Assembly: GCF_018139985.1 (NCBI RefSeq)
Contig: NZ_JAGSOU010000016.1
Coordinates: forward strand, 1-64,000
DNA: 64,000 nt
Source: Actibacterium sp. MT2.3-13A
GTDB taxonomy: Bacteria; Pseudomonadota; Alphaproteobacteria; Rhodobacterales; Rhodobacteraceae
Direction of reading: 5' to 3'
This document shows, one piece after another, positions 49,849 through 59,304 of this stretch. A program made the position numbers and the translations under genes. Under the pieces are notes generated by a model. The model was not told the DNA's origin. It was given only the letters and a program-made list of their open reading frames with translations, and did no database searches. The first letter of the stretch is position 1; the number at the start of each line of letters is the position of its first letter.

Positions 49849-49990
49849 GGAAATGCCTCCTGTTAGCCTATGCCATCAGCTTTGCGCGCGCCGCACGTTC
49901 TGTCAAAGCTTATGCGCGCGCCCCCGGGGGGCCTGACGAAGGGTCATGCGACGGCTTGACCGCACGCCGGTCAGCGGGCATTTCAGCGCC

Positions 49991-50329
49991 ATGCTGATTT
50001 TCAAGATCCTCCGCCGCCCCGAATGGGATGCCTTCCGCGCCGCGGGCCAGACCGCCGGCGCGCCGGTGGACCTGGCCGACGGCTATATCCATTTCTCGAC
50101 CGCCGCGCAGGTGGCCGAGACCGCTGCCAAACATTTCGCCGAGGAAAGCGATCTGGTGCTGCTGGCCGTCGAGGCCGACGCCCTGGGCGATGCCCTGAAA
50201 TGGGAGCCCTCGCGCGGCGGCGCGCTGTTCCCGCATCTCTACCGCGAGCTGCGGATGGCGGACGTGACCTGGGACAAGTCGCTGCCGCTGGGCGCCACCG
50301 GCCATATCTTCCCGGAGGGCGTGCTGTGA
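49991..50329 (+). CDS. DUF952 family protein
   Basis: 112 residues. DUF952 is an uncharacterised glutathione-transferase-neighbour family with the marker [16 protein letters not shown] and a C-terminal PHLYREL segment; both are here. The ATG at 49991 ([12 protein letters not shown]) is chosen over one 15 codons upstream. It overlaps pyrD in a GTGA junction, so the two are co-translated. Confidence 0.88.
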   Translation: MLIFKILRRPEWDAFRAAGQTAGAPVDLADGYIHFSTAAQVAETAAKHFAEESDLVLLAVEADALGDALKWEPSRGGALFPHLYRELRMADVTWDKSLPLGATGHIFPEGVL

Positions 50330-51384
50330 GCGGGCTTGAGAAGCTGGGCCTCGCCCTGTTCCACCGGATGGACCCCGAGCGCGCCCATGCGCTGTCGCTG
50401 AGCGCGCTGAAATCGGGCCTCGCCCCCCTGCCCGGCCGCATCACCAGCCGGCGCCTGGCGACCCGGCTGGCGGGGCTTGATCTGCCCAATCCGCTGGGGC
50501 TGGCGGCGGGCTATGACAAGAACGCCGTGGCGCTGGGGGCGCTCGCGCGCGCGGGCTTCGGCTTCGTCGAGGTCGGCGCGGCCACGCCGCGCCCGCAGCC
50601 CGGCAACCCGCGCCCGCGCCTGTTCCGCCTGACCGAGGACCGCGCCGCGATCAACCGCTTCGGCTTCAACAACGACGGGATGGAGGCGATCGCCGGGCGG
50701 CTGGCCCAACGCCCGCGCGGCGCGGTGATCGGGCTGAACCTGGGCGCCAACAAGGACAGCGCCGACCGCGCGGGCGACTATGCCCGGGTGCTGGAGCGCT
50801 GCGGCCCGCATCTGGATTTCGCCACCGTCAACGTCTCCTCCCCCAACACCGAGAAGCTGCGCGACCTGCAGGGCCGCGCCGCGCTGTCGGCGCTGCTCGC
50901 CGGCGTGATGGAGGCGCGCGCGGGGCTTGAGCGCCCGATCCCGGTCTTCCTGAAGATCGCCCCCGACCTGACCGGCGACGAGCTGGCCGAGATCGCCGAG
51001 GTGGCCGAGGAGGCCGGCGTCGCCGCGATCATCGCCACCAACACCACGCTGTCGCGCGAGGGGCTGCAAAGCCCCCATCGCGACGAGGCCGGCGGGCTGT
51101 CCGGCGCGCCGCTGTTCGAGAAATCGACGCGCGTCCTGGCGCAGCTGTCGAAGCTGACCGATGGGCGCATGCCGCTGATCGGCGTGGGCGGCGTGGGGTC
51201 CGCCGAGCAGGCCTACGAGAAGATCCGCGCCGGCGCCTCGGCCGTGCAGATCTACACCGCGATGGTCTACGAGGGGCTGTCGCTGGTACCGCGCATCCTG
51301 ACCGGGCTTGAGGCGCTGCTGGCGCGCGACGGGTTCGATACCGTGGAACAGGCCGTGGGCTGCGGCCGGGAGGACTGGCTGTGA
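50326..51384 (+). CDS. pyrD: Dihydroorotate dehydrogenase (quinone), class 2
   Basis: 352 residues. PyrD oxidises dihydroorotate to orotate with FMN and passes electrons to quinone. The N-terminal amphipathic helices ([22 protein letters not shown]) place it on the inner membrane. [49 protein letters not shown] with the class 2 catalytic Ser, and [16 protein letters not shown] are all typical. The start is GTG at 50326, overlapping the DUF952 stop. Confidence 0.95.
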   Translation: MSGLEKLGLALFHRMDPERAHALSLSALKSGLAPLPGRITSRRLATRLAGLDLPNPLGLAAGYDKNAVALGALARAGFGFVEVGAATPRPQPGNPRPRLFRLTEDRAAINRFGFNNDGMEAIAGRLAQRPRGAVIGLNLGANKDSADRAGDYARVLERCGPHLDFATVNVSSPNTEKLRDLQGRAALSALLAGVMEARAGLERPIPVFLKIAPDLTGDELAEIAEVAEEAGVAAIIATNTTLSREGLQSPHRDEAGGLSGAPLFEKSTRVLAQLSKLTDGRMPLIGVGGVGSAEQAYEKIRAGASAVQIYTAMVYEGLSLVPRILTGLEALLARDGFDTVEQAVGCGREDWL

Positions 51385-51728
51385 GCGATGTGATCATCTG
51401 GCACAACCCGCGCTGTTCGAAATCGCGCGAGACCCTGAAACTGCTGCAGGAGCGCGGCGTGACGCCGGTGGAGCGCCGCTATCTCGAGGACGCGCCCAGC
51501 CTCGACGAGTTGCGCGCGGCGCGCGACGCGCTGGGGGTGAGCGCGGTGCAGATGATGCGGATCAAGGAAAACCGCTTTGCCGAGCTGGGCCTGTCCAAGG
51601 ACGACGAAGACGAGACGCTGCTCTGCGCCATGGCCGAAAACCCGGTCCTGATCGAGCGGCCCATTGTCTTTGCGGCTGGCCGCGCCGCGATCGGGCGCCC
51701 GCCCGAGGCCGTTCTGGCCATCCTGTAA
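51381..51728 (+). CDS. arsC: Arsenate reductase (glutaredoxin-dependent)
   Basis: 115 residues. The active-site Cys12 lies in [12 protein letters not shown], and [24 protein letters not shown] supplies the Arg residues of the oxyanion site. ArsC reduces arsenate to arsenite with glutathione/glutaredoxin. The start is GTG at 51381, overlapping pyrD by 4 bases. No other ars gene is adjacent; isolated copies of this family can serve other thiol redox roles. Confidence 0.93.
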   Translation: MSDVIIWHNPRCSKSRETLKLLQERGVTPVERRYLEDAPSLDELRAARDALGVSAVQMMRIKENRFAELGLSKDDEDETLLCAMAENPVLIERPIVFAAGRAAIGRPPEAVLAIL

Positions 51729-51749
51729 GCGGTTTCTCCGGACGGTTTC

Positions 51750-53066
51750 CTAACCCGCTGCCCGCGCCTCCAGCGCCGGGTAGCGCAGTCCCAGCGTCAC
51801 GCCCCGCGCGATAAAGGAAATCAGCAGCGACACCCAGAGCCCGTGATTGCCGAAGGCCGGCATCAGGATCGCCAGCGCTAGCGCGTAGATGGCCGCGGAC
51901 ACCACCATCATGTTGCGCATGTCGGCGGTCCGGGTGGCGCCGATGAAGACCCCGTCCAGCATCCAAGGCGCCAGCCCCGCCAGCGGCGCGATCACCATGT
52001 AGGGCAGGTAGATGCGCGCCACCTCCCGCACCTCGGGCGCGGTGGTCATGACATCGATGATCTGCCCGCCCGCCAGCGCGAAGGCGGCGGCCAGCGCCAG
52101 GCTGCTGCCCAGCCCCCAGAGGCTGGTCAGGATCGCCGCCCTTCGCAGCCGCGCCCGCGCCTTGGCGCCCAGCGCCTGACCGACCAGCGTCTCTGCCGCG
52201 AACGCGAAACCGTCCAGCGCATAGGCCGTGATATGCAGGAATTGCAGCAGGATCTGGTTGGCCGCCAGCGGCACGTCGCCGAAATCGGCGCCGAAGAACA
52301 GGAAGGAGACGAAGATCGCCTGCAGCAGCACCGAGCGGATCAGGATATCGCCGTTCACCCGCGCCATGTGCTTCAGCCGCAGGGCGTCGAAGACCCGGGC
52401 CGCGTCGCGCCAGCCGGGCCCGGCAAAGGCGTCGCGGCAGAGCCACAGACCGACCGCCAGCCCCGACCACTCGGCGATAAAGGTCGCCAGCGCCACGCCC
52501 TCCACCCCCCAACCCAGGCCCAGCACGAACAGCAGGTCCAGCGCGATGTTCAGCCCGTTCATCACCACCTGGATCACCAGCACTCCGCGGGTGCGCTCCA
52601 GCGCGATCAGCCAGCCGGTGATGCCGTAGAGCGAGATCGCCGCGGGGGCGGAGAACACGCGGATCCCCATGTAGTCGCGCGCCATCGCCTCGACCTCGGC
52701 GCTGGCCGGCGAGACCTGGAACGCGCCCCAGAAGATCGGCACCTGCAGCACGATCATCGCCAGCCCCGCCGCGCCGCCGATCAGCAGCGCGCGCGACAGC
52801 ATCGCCTCGACCTCGGCCCGGTCGCCGGCGCCGTGGGCCTGGCTGGCCAGCCCCGTCACCCCCATCCGCAAAAAGCCGAAGATCCAGTAGACCGCGGTCA
52901 GGATGATCGCCCCGATGCCCACCGCGCCGATCGGCGCGGCCTCGCCCAGCTGCCCCACGACGCCGGTGTCCACCGCGCCCAGGATGGGAACGGTGGCATT
53001 CGACAGCACGATGGGAAGGGCTATGGCCAGAACCCGGCGATGGCCCAGCGCGGGCGCCTCAGCCAT
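51750..53066 (-). CDS. MATE family efflux transporter (DinF-like)
   Basis: 438 residues and twelve predicted helices in two homologous halves. N-terminal LAIALPIVLSNATVPILGAVDTGVVGQLG is the MATE/DinF signature; the second half opens with ALDGFAFAAETLVGQALGAK. It exports cationic drugs or metabolites in exchange for Na+ or H+. It is the last gene of a unit with the two thioesterases, overlapping the nearer one by 8 bases. Confidence 0.93.
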   Translation of the reverse strand: MAEAPALGHRRVLAIALPIVLSNATVPILGAVDTGVVGQLGEAAPIGAVGIGAIILTAVYWIFGFLRMGVTGLASQAHGAGDRAEVEAMLSRALLIGGAAGLAMIVLQVPIFWGAFQVSPASAEVEAMARDYMGIRVFSAPAAISLYGITGWLIALERTRGVLVIQVVMNGLNIALDLLFVLGLGWGVEGVALATFIAEWSGLAVGLWLCRDAFAGPGWRDAARVFDALRLKHMARVNGDILIRSVLLQAIFVSFLFFGADFGDVPLAANQILLQFLHITAYALDGFAFAAETLVGQALGAKARARLRRAAILTSLWGLGSSLALAAAFALAGGQIIDVMTTAPEVREVARIYLPYMVIAPLAGLAPWMLDGVFIGATRTADMRNMMVVSAAIYALALAILMPAFGNHGLWVSLLISFIARGVTLGLRYPALEARAAG

Positions 53067-53571
53067 TGCGCGGCGGCGGCATCAGGAAATGTCCGGTTGC
53101 CTGCGCGAACAGCCGGTTGCGGTTGTCCTGCCAGCCCTCGACATGCACCGAGGCATAGCGCCGGCCCGAGCGGTTGACCCTTGCCCGCGCATAGGCGTCG
53201 CGCGGCAGGCCGGAGCGCAGGTAATCGACGGTGAAATCAATGGTCTTGGGCAGGCGCGGCAGGTGCTGGGCATCGACGGCCAGCGGGTCGAGTTTGCCGT
53301 TCTCCATCTCTTCCCACAGCATCGACCAGCCCAGCCCGATGATCGCCGTGACCTCCAGGAAGGCCGCCGTGGCCCCGCCATGCAGCGCCGGCAGCATCGG
53401 GTTGCCGATCAGCTTTTCGTCGAAGGGCATGATCGCGGTCAACTCGTCGCCGCGGCGGTCGAACTCGATCCCGAGGAAGCGGATGTAGGGCACGCCGTGC
53501 ACCAGCGCCGAGAGCGCCGCGTCGCGGCGCTGTTTCACCACCTGGACGGGTTCGGGCCTGGGCCGGGTCAT
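53059..53571 (-). CDS. PaaI-type hotdog thioesterase (170 residues)
   Basis: The hotdog fold core is present: ELTAIMPFDEKLIGNPMLPALHGGATAAFLEVTAIIGL holds the HGG loop, and TIDFTVDYLRSGLPRDAYARA is the hotdog beta-helix edge. Such enzymes hydrolyse acyl-CoA thioesters. The ATG at 53571 overlaps the stop of the upstream thioesterase by 4 bases; its own stop overlaps MATE by 8. The two thioesterases are related but clearly diverged. Confidence 0.9.
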   Translation of the reverse strand: MTRPRPEPVQVVKQRRDAALSALVHGVPYIRFLGIEFDRRGDELTAIMPFDEKLIGNPMLPALHGGATAAFLEVTAIIGLGWSMLWEEMENGKLDPLAVDAQHLPRLPKTIDFTVDYLRSGLPRDAYARARVNRSGRRYASVHVEGWQDNRNRLFAQATGHFLMPPPRNG

Positions 53572-54005
53572 TTCGCCGTCTCCCGCGCGCGTTCCACGGT
53601 GAAGGCGCCGGTGGCGGTGGCCACCGGGCGCTTGCGGTCCTCGTCCATCGCGGTGGCGCGCACGAAGGCCACGGTGCGGGTGACGTGATAGCACTCGGCG
53701 CGCGCGGCGATGCGCTGGCCGGGCGTCGCGGGCCGCATGTAGTCGATGCGCAGGTCGATGGTGGCGGTGGCCGACATCGCCTCAGGGTGGCAGATCACCG
53801 CCGCGCCGCAGCAGGTGTCCATCAGCGCCGAGACCGCGCCGCCATGGATCACCCCGGTCTGCGGGTCGCCGACCAGCGCCTCGTCATAGGGCATCGAGAT
53901 CTCGGCCACGCCATCCTGGAGGTGATCGACCCGCATCCCCAGCGCGCGCGAATGCGGGATCGCCTCGATGAACTGCCGCGCGATTTTCGCCTTGCTGTCC
54001 GTCAT
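53568..54005 (-). CDS. PaaI-type hotdog thioesterase (145 residues)
   Basis: The hotdog signature is VGDPQTGVIHGGAVSALMDTCCGAAV, with the Asp of the HGG-helix in place, and TIDLRIDYMRPATPGQRIAARAE. It hydrolyses CoA thioesters, substrate unknown. First gene of the unit thioesterase - thioesterase - MATE. A beta-oxidation gene cluster begins on the other strand 150 bases away, which makes an acyl-CoA housekeeping role reasonable. Confidence 0.92.
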   Translation of the reverse strand: MTDSKAKIARQFIEAIPHSRALGMRVDHLQDGVAEISMPYDEALVGDPQTGVIHGGAVSALMDTCCGAAVICHPEAMSATATIDLRIDYMRPATPGQRIAARAECYHVTRTVAFVRATAMDEDRKRPVATATGAFTVERARETAK

Positions 54006-54154
54006 GCCGGTCCCTTTTCGGTCTCCCTTCGGTTATTGGCGTTGGGCCGCGCCGCATCAAGCCCTATTTCGCGGCACGCCGGCCGGGCCTTCCGGTTTGC
54101 GCGCGGACGGTCGAGGCTGTAACCTGCCCCCGCAAGCCGCAGGGAGAGCCACCG

Positions 54155-54523
54155 ATGCCCGACAAACGCCTGTCTTTCAAGGAGATGTGCGCCAAGTTCG
54201 ACGTCACCCCGCGCACCCTGCGCTATTACGAATACATCGAATTGCTGCAACCCGAGAAGGAAGGCCGGAGCCGGTTCTACACCCCGCGCGAGGTGGCCCG
54301 GATGACCCTGATCCTGCGCGGCCGGCGCTGGGGCTTCTGCCTTGAGGAGATCCGGCAATGGCTGGAGATCTACGAGAAACAGGGGACCGAGGCGCAGATG
54401 CAGGCCTGGGTGGACATGGCCGACCGCCAGCTCAAGGTGCTGACCGAACAGCAGGCGCAACTGGTCCAGGCCATCGCCGAACTGCGCGAAACCCGCGACA
54501 AGGTCGCCCGGGAAATCGGATAG
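54155..54523 (+). CDS. MerR family transcriptional regulator (first of two)
   Basis: 122 residues. The MerR winged helix is at 8-75: FKEMCAKFDVTPRTLRYYEYIELLQPEKEGRSRFYT. A coiled-coil dimerisation helix follows (about 82-118). No metal-binding Cys cluster is present; the length and the neighbouring acyl-CoA genes fit the LiuR-like group that controls fatty-acid or branched-chain amino-acid breakdown. It is about 45% like the second MerR gene 138 bases downstream by eye, so a tandem duplication is likely. Confidence 0.9.
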   Translation: MPDKRLSFKEMCAKFDVTPRTLRYYEYIELLQPEKEGRSRFYTPREVARMTLILRGRRWGFCLEEIRQWLEIYEKQGTEAQMQAWVDMADRQLKVLTEQQAQLVQAIAELRETRDKVAREIG

Positions 54524-54546
54524 CGGCACGCGGCTGACACAACGTC

Positions 54547-54589
54547 AAACGTGAATATGACGTCACGTTTCGTTTACGTTCGCGTAAAC
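54547..54589. promoter_or_regulatory. Two adjacent operator dyads before the second merR gene
   Basis: The first dyad is AAACGTGA-N8-TCACGTTT (54547-54570). The second is GTTTACG-TTCG-CGTAAAC (54572-54589). The second matches the TTTACGTNNACGTAAA-like sites reported for LiuR-type MerR regulators of proteobacterial acyl-CoA catabolism. They lie 70-115 bases before the MerR ATG, as expected for autoregulation and control of the downstream beta-oxidation genes. Confidence 0.65.
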
Positions 54590-54660
54590 CATTCTTGTAT
54601 GATGCCTGTCGTGGCGTCATGTTCCGGGCACGGAGATGACGCTACGAAAAGGTTTGTTGA

Positions 54661-55053
54661 ATGGATGACGAGCTGATGACGATCCGGCAGATGTGCGATG
54701 CATTCGAGGTGACGCCCCGCACACTGCGCTTTTACGAATCCAAGGAGCTTCTGTTCCCGATCCGCGAAGGCCAGAAACGGCTTTTCACCCGGCGCGACCG
54801 CGCCCGGCTGAAGCTCATTCTGCGCGGCAAGCGGTTCGGGTTCAGCCTCGAGGAAATTCGACAGCTGCTTGACCTCTACTATGTGGGCGACCAGCAGCTG
54901 ACCCAGCTTGAGCGTACCCACGACGTGGCCCTGGAACGGCTCGCGGATATGGAGCGCCAACACGCCGAGCTGGGCGAGGCGATCAAGGATCTCAGGCAGC
55001 AGATCTCCGGCGTGGAGGTGATGATTTCCGAGCGCCGGAGGAAGAAAGCGTAA
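54661..55053 (+). CDS. MerR family transcriptional regulator (second; LiuR/PsrA-like role)
   Basis: 130 residues: winged helix at 6-75 (IRQMCDAFEVTPRTLRFYESKELLFPIREGQKRLFT), then a long coiled coil (about 85-125) and a basic tail ERRRKKA. It stands 12 bases before the acyl-CoA dehydrogenase gene and is preceded by two dyads of LiuR type, so it most likely senses an acyl-CoA and controls the cluster that runs to the FadJ gene. Effector residues are not recognisable. Confidence 0.9.
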   Translation: MDDELMTIRQMCDAFEVTPRTLRFYESKELLFPIREGQKRLFTRRDRARLKLILRGKRFGFSLEEIRQLLDLYYVGDQQLTQLERTHDVALERLADMERQHAELGEAIKDLRQQISGVEVMISERRRKKA

Positions 55054-55065
55054 GGGAGAGACCGA

Positions 55066-56847
55066 ATGCCGAGCTATACCGCCCCGACCAAGGACATGCA
55101 GTTCGTGCTGCACGAGGTGCTGAACGTCACCGAAACCGGCATCCCCGGATATGACGATCTGGACCCCGGCTTCACCGCGGCGGTGCTGGACGAGGCGGCC
55201 AAGCTCGCAACCGGGGTGCTGGCGCCGCTGAACCCGGTCGGCGACGCCGAGGGCTGCAGGCTGGAGAACGGCGTCGTGCGGACGCCCACGGGCTTCAGAG
55301 CGGCCTTCGACAAGGTGCGCGAGGGTGGCTGGACTGCGCTCGACTGCGACCCGGAATTCGGCGGCCAGGGCCTGCCGTACCTGATCTCCACCGCGGTGGG
55401 CGAGATGTTCAGCGCCGCCAACATGGCCTTCAACATGTATCAGGGCCTGACCCACGGCGCCTATAACGCCATTCACGCCCACGGCTCGGACGCCCAGAAG
55501 GCGACATACCTGCCGAAGATGGTGTCCTGCGAATGGGGCGGCACCATGAACCTGACCGAGCCGCATTGCGGCACCGATCTGGGCCTGATCCGCACCAGGG
55601 CCGAACCGCAGGCGGACGGCAGCTACCGCATCACCGGCCAGAAGATCTGGATCTCGGCCGGCGAGCACGACATGGTCGAGAACATCATCCACCTGGTGCT
55701 GGCCAGGATCCCCGGCGGTCCGGAGGGCGTGAAAGGCATCTCGCTCTTCATCGTGCCCAAGATCCTGGTCAACGACGACGGCTCGCTTGGCGAACGCAAC
55801 AGCCTGTCGTGCGGCGGGCTGGAGCAGAAGATGGGCATCCACGGCAACGCCACCTGCGTGATGAACTACGACGGCGCGGTGGGCTACATCGTGGGCGAGG
55901 AGCACAAGGGCATACGCGCCATGTTCACGATGATGAACGAGGCGCGGCTGGGCGTCGGCCTGCAGGGCTACGCCCAGGCCGAGGTCGCCTATCAGAACGC
56001 GCTGGGGTTCGCCCGCGACCGGCTGCAGGGCCGCGACGTGACCGGCGCCAGGAACCCCGATGGCCCGGCGGACCCGATCATCGTGCACCCCGATGTGCGC
56101 CGCAACCTGATGCAGCAGAAATCCTTCGTCGAGGGCGCGCGCGCCTTCACCTTCTGGGGCGCCTCGCTGATCGACGCGGCGCACCGCAAGGGCGACGCGG
56201 AGGCCGAGGCGATGATCTCGCTGCTGACGCCTGTCATCAAGGGCTTCCTCACCGACAAGGGATTCGAGACCACGGTGCTGGCGCAGCAGACGCTGGGCGG
56301 TTCGGGCTTCACCCGCGAATGGGGGCTGGAGCAGTTCGTGCGCGACGCCCGCATCACCATGATCTACGAGGGCACGAACGGGATCCAGTCGCTGGACCTG
56401 GTGGGGCGCAAGCTGGCACAGAACGGCGGCAAGGCGATCATGGCCTTTTTCGACATGGTGAAAACCTTCATCCAGGAAAACGCCCGGCAGGACGAGGATT
56501 TCGACCGCGATTTCCTCGAGCCGCTGAAGAAGGCCTCGAAGGACCTGCAGGCCGCGGGGATGTATTTCATGCAGAACGGCATGAAAAATCCCAACAACGC
56601 CCTGTCGGGATCCTATGATTTCATGCATCTTTTCGGCCATGTCTGCCTCGGCCTGATGTGGGCGCGCATGGCCAGGGCCGCGCGCGAGGCCCTGGCCCGC
56701 GGCGCCTCGGACGCCGGGTTCTACGAGACGAAGCTCGCCACCGGGCGTTACTACATGGCCCGCCAGATGCCGGCGACGGCGCTGCACCTGGCCCGCATCG
56801 AAACCGGCGCCGACACGGTGATGGCCCTGGAAGCCCACCAGTTCTGA
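55066..56847 (+). CDS. Acyl-CoA dehydrogenase (long form, about 590 residues)
   Basis: 593 residues, the size of the bacterial AcdH/FadE-related long form with an extra C-terminal domain. FAD-binding and substrate segments are [17 protein letters not shown] and [15 protein letters not shown]; the catalytic Glu is in [19 protein letters not shown]. It introduces the alpha,beta double bond in acyl-CoA and hands electrons to ETF. The gene starts 12 bases after the MerR gene. It is followed by a small gene, a GST and the fadA-fadJ pair. Confidence 0.94.
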   Translation: MPSYTAPTKDMQFVLHEVLNVTETGIPGYDDLDPGFTAAVLDEAAKLATGVLAPLNPVGDAEGCRLENGVVRTPTGFRAAFDKVREGGWTALDCDPEFGGQGLPYLISTAVGEMFSAANMAFNMYQGLTHGAYNAIHAHGSDAQKATYLPKMVSCEWGGTMNLTEPHCGTDLGLIRTRAEPQADGSYRITGQKIWISAGEHDMVENIIHLVLARIPGGPEGVKGISLFIVPKILVNDDGSLGERNSLSCGGLEQKMGIHGNATCVMNYDGAVGYIVGEEHKGIRAMFTMMNEARLGVGLQGYAQAEVAYQNALGFARDRLQGRDVTGARNPDGPADPIIVHPDVRRNLMQQKSFVEGARAFTFWGASLIDAAHRKGDAEAEAMISLLTPVIKGFLTDKGFETTVLAQQTLGGSGFTREWGLEQFVRDARITMIYEGTNGIQSLDLVGRKLAQNGGKAIMAFFDMVKTFIQENARQDEDFDRDFLEPLKKASKDLQAAGMYFMQNGMKNPNNALSGSYDFMHLFGHVCLGLMWARMARAAREALARGASDAGFYETKLATGRYYMARQMPATALHLARIETGADTVMALEAHQF

Positions 56848-56899
56848 CAGTAACGCGGGGCGCGCCCGGCCGCCGCGCCCCGCCCAACCGGAGACCACC

Positions 56900-57112
56900 A
56901 TGCCCAAGCGCCTGCGCCTGACCCGCCGCTTCCCCGTCGCGATGACCGAGGACGGCTACCGGCGGCTGCGGCGCTTCGCGCGCGAGGCCGGGCTCGACGA
57001 GGGCGAGGCGCTGTCCTTCCTGTTCGAGAATTTCGACAGCGTGACGGACCACACGACGCTGACCCACCGGCTGGGCTTGTTCAATGCGGAACTGGAGGCG
57101 CGGAAGAAATAG
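56900..57112 (+). CDS. 70-residue conserved small protein
   Basis: A soluble, basic N-terminus and helical body: MPKRLRLTRRFPVAMTEDGY, RRLRRFAREAGLDEGEALS, FLFENFDSVTDHTTLTHRL. No domain recognised. It has its own GGAGA ribosome binding site and follows the dehydrogenase by 52 bases on the same strand. Its function is unknown; the helix with regular Arg spacing could bind nucleic acid. Confidence 0.7.
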   Translation: MPKRLRLTRRFPVAMTEDGYRRLRRFAREAGLDEGEALSFLFENFDSVTDHTTLTHRLGLFNAELEARKK

Positions 57113-57151
57113 ACCCCGACCCGCGGCGCGGGACGGAGAAGGATGAACAAT

Positions 57152-57367
57152 GAGTATTTGAACCAAGAAGAAGGAGAGGCTGGCGCCCTGCCCGCCGGCG
57201 GCCCCCGCACCGGGGACGCTTTCGGTCCTGCAAGCGGGGCGCGCGGGCGCGGCAGGGCGCCTTCTCCTTGGGCGGTCATCGGCTCTCCAGCCTGTACCGC
57301 GACTCGGAGGCTAGGGGCGCGCCCTTAACACGGGGTTACCTGCGCCTTCTTCTTGGTTGAAATACTC
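57152..57367. repeat. Dispersed palindromic repeat, copy 4 (arms 170 bases apart, inner stem-loop)
   Basis: The gap 57113-57427 has no gene. The unit at 57152-57173 is identical to the copy at 23453; a near-identical inverse (one mismatch) is at 57346-57367. Between them lies a second, unrelated inverted pair GGCGCCCTGCC (57182-57192) and GGCAGGGCGCC (57251-57261), so the whole segment can fold into a long cruciform. Confidence 0.8.
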
Positions 57368-57427
57368 CACGGGGGTGCGGGGGTGTGAAACCCCCGCTTC
57401 TCCACGGCTTGTCAGGGAGGACAGCGG

Positions 57428-58063
57428 ATGACGATGAAACTCTACTGCTTCGGCGAAAGCGGCAACGCCTACAAGGCGGCGCTGACCATGGAACTGGCCG
57501 AGGTCGACTGGGAGCCGGTCTATGTCGATTTCTTCAACGGCGAGACCCGGACCCCGGAATACCGCGCCCTGAATGAGATGGGCGAGGTGCCGGTGCTGGT
57601 CGACGGCGAGGTGACGCTCAGCCAATCCGGCGTGATCCAGGACTACATCAGTTCCAAGACCAGCAGGTTCGGCGGCCGCTCCGCCGACGAGAGGCGCGAG
57701 ATCCTGCGCTGGCTGTTCTGGGACAATCACAAGCTCTCCGGCCAGGCGGGATCGACGCGTTTCCTGATGAATTTCCTGCCCGAGGAGAAGCGCCCGGCCG
57801 AGGTGATCGCCTTCTACCAGGCGCGGCTGAAATCGACCTACAAGGTGCTCGATGGCCATCTGGAAGGGCGCGACTGGATCGTGGGCGACGCCCCCACCGT
57901 CGCCGATTTCGCCTGCTGCGGATATCTCTACTACCCCGAGCCCTTCGGCTTCGACCGCGCGGACTGGCCGAATATCGACCGCTGGCTCGCGGCGCTCAGC
58001 GCCCTGCCCGGCTGGAAACATCCCTACGACCTGATGCCCGGCTCGCCCGCCGACCGGGCCTGA
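57428..58063 (+). CDS. Glutathione S-transferase family protein
   Basis: 211 residues. Thioredoxin-like N-domain with MKLYCFGESGNAYKAALTM, the cis-Pro in MGEVPVLVDG and the QSGVIQDYI glutathione contact; all-helical C-domain with GDAPTVADFACCGYLYY (the N-capping box). It lies inside the beta-oxidation cluster, 17 bases before fadA; a role with toxic aldehydes or acyl-CoA derivatives is inference only. Confidence 0.92.
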   Translation: MTMKLYCFGESGNAYKAALTMELAEVDWEPVYVDFFNGETRTPEYRALNEMGEVPVLVDGEVTLSQSGVIQDYISSKTSRFGGRSADERREILRWLFWDNHKLSGQAGSTRFLMNFLPEEKRPAEVIAFYQARLKSTYKVLDGHLEGRDWIVGDAPTVADFACCGYLYYPEPFGFDRADWPNIDRWLAALSALPGWKHPYDLMPGSPADRA

Positions 58064-58080
58064 CGCAAGAGAGGCAAACC

Positions 58081-59292
58081 ATGACCGAAGCCTATATCTA
58101 CGACGCCGTGCGCAGCCCGCGCGGCAAGGGCCGCAAGGATGGCGCGCTGCACGAGGTAACGAGCGCCCGGCTGTCGGCCGAGATGCTGAACGCGGTAAAG
58201 GCGCGCAACGACCTCGGCGGCCATGCCGTCGAGGACGTGATCTGGGGCAATGTCACCCAGGTCGGCGAACAGGGCGGGTGCCTGGCACGCACCGCCGTTC
58301 TGGCCTCGGATCTCGATGAATCGATCCCCGGCCTCTCGATCAACCGTTTCTGCGCCTCCGGGATGGAGGCGGTGAACCTGGCCGCCAACCAGGTCAGGGG
58401 CGGCGCCGGCGAGGCCTATATCGCGGGCGGGGTGGAGATGATGGGCCGCGTGCCCATGGGCTCGGACGGGGCGGCGATTGCCGTCGATCCCTCCATCGCG
58501 ATGAACACCTATTTCGTGCCGCAGGGGATCTCGGCCGATCTCATCGCGACCGAATATGGTTTCAGCCGCGACGAGGCCGACGCGCTGGCGGTCGAAAGCC
58601 AGCGCCGGGCGGCGGAAGCCTGGGCCGACGACCGCTTCGCCAAATCCATCGTCGCCGTCCGCGACATCAACGGGTTGCCGATCCTCGAGCGCGACGAACA
58701 CATGCGCCCGGAGACCGACATGCAGACGCTCGGCGCGCTGAAGCCCAGCTTCAGGGAGATGGGCGAGGTCATGCCCGGCTTCGACAAGGTGGCGCTGATG
58801 AAATACCCGCATCTGGAACGGATCGAGCATATCCACCACGCCGGCAACTCCTCAGGCATCGTGGATGGCGCGGCCGCCGTGCTGATCGGCAGCAAGGCGT
58901 TCGGCGAAAAGCACGGGCTGAAACCGCGCGCGCGCATCCGGGCGACGGCGAAGATCGGCACCGACCCCACCATCATGCTGACCGGCCCGGTGCCGGTGAC
59001 CGAAAAGATCCTGGCCGACAGCGGCATGGCGATATCCGACATCGACCTTTTCGAGGTGAACGAGGCCTTCGCCGCCGTCGTGCTGCGCTTCATGCAGGCC
59101 TTCGACGTCGATGCCGACAGGGTGAACGTCAATGGCGGGGCCATCGCCATGGGCCACCCGCTGGGCGCCACCGGCGCGATCATCATCGGCACGCTGCTCG
59201 ACGAGTTGGAGCGCACGGGCAAGGGCGTGGGTCTGGCCACGCTCTGCATCGCCTCCGGCATGGGGGCGGCCACCATCATCGAACGCGTGTAA
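58081..59292 (+). CDS. fadA: Acetyl-CoA C-acyltransferase (thiolase, FadA/FadI type)
   Basis: 403 residues. The catalytic triad of thiolases is visible: Cys91 in NRFCASGMEAVN, the His in GGAIAMGHPLGATGA and the late Cys in LCIASGMGAATI. It cleaves 3-ketoacyl-CoA, ending each beta-oxidation round. The downstream gene, 12 bases away, supplies hydratase and dehydrogenase, so the two form the FadA-FadB/J unit. A biosynthetic acetyl-CoA acetyltransferase role is less likely from context. Confidence 0.93.
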   Translation: MTEAYIYDAVRSPRGKGRKDGALHEVTSARLSAEMLNAVKARNDLGGHAVEDVIWGNVTQVGEQGGCLARTAVLASDLDESIPGLSINRFCASGMEAVNLAANQVRGGAGEAYIAGGVEMMGRVPMGSDGAAIAVDPSIAMNTYFVPQGISADLIATEYGFSRDEADALAVESQRRAAEAWADDRFAKSIVAVRDINGLPILERDEHMRPETDMQTLGALKPSFREMGEVMPGFDKVALMKYPHLERIEHIHHAGNSSGIVDGAAAVLIGSKAFGEKHGLKPRARIRATAKIGTDPTIMLTGPVPVTEKILADSGMAISDIDLFEVNEAFAAVVLRFMQAFDVDADRVNVNGGAIAMGHPLGATGAIIIGTLLDELERTGKGVGLATLCIASGMGAATIIERV

Positions 59293-59304
59293 GGAGCAAG
59301 ACCA

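Noticed and set aside
54574-56907. 777-codon minus-strand open frame opposite the acyl-CoA dehydrogenase
   Set aside because: It is the antisense shadow of a high-GC gene. The protein is low-complexity (His/Arg/Gly/Ala-rich) with no domain, while the plus-strand gene has all family motifs.
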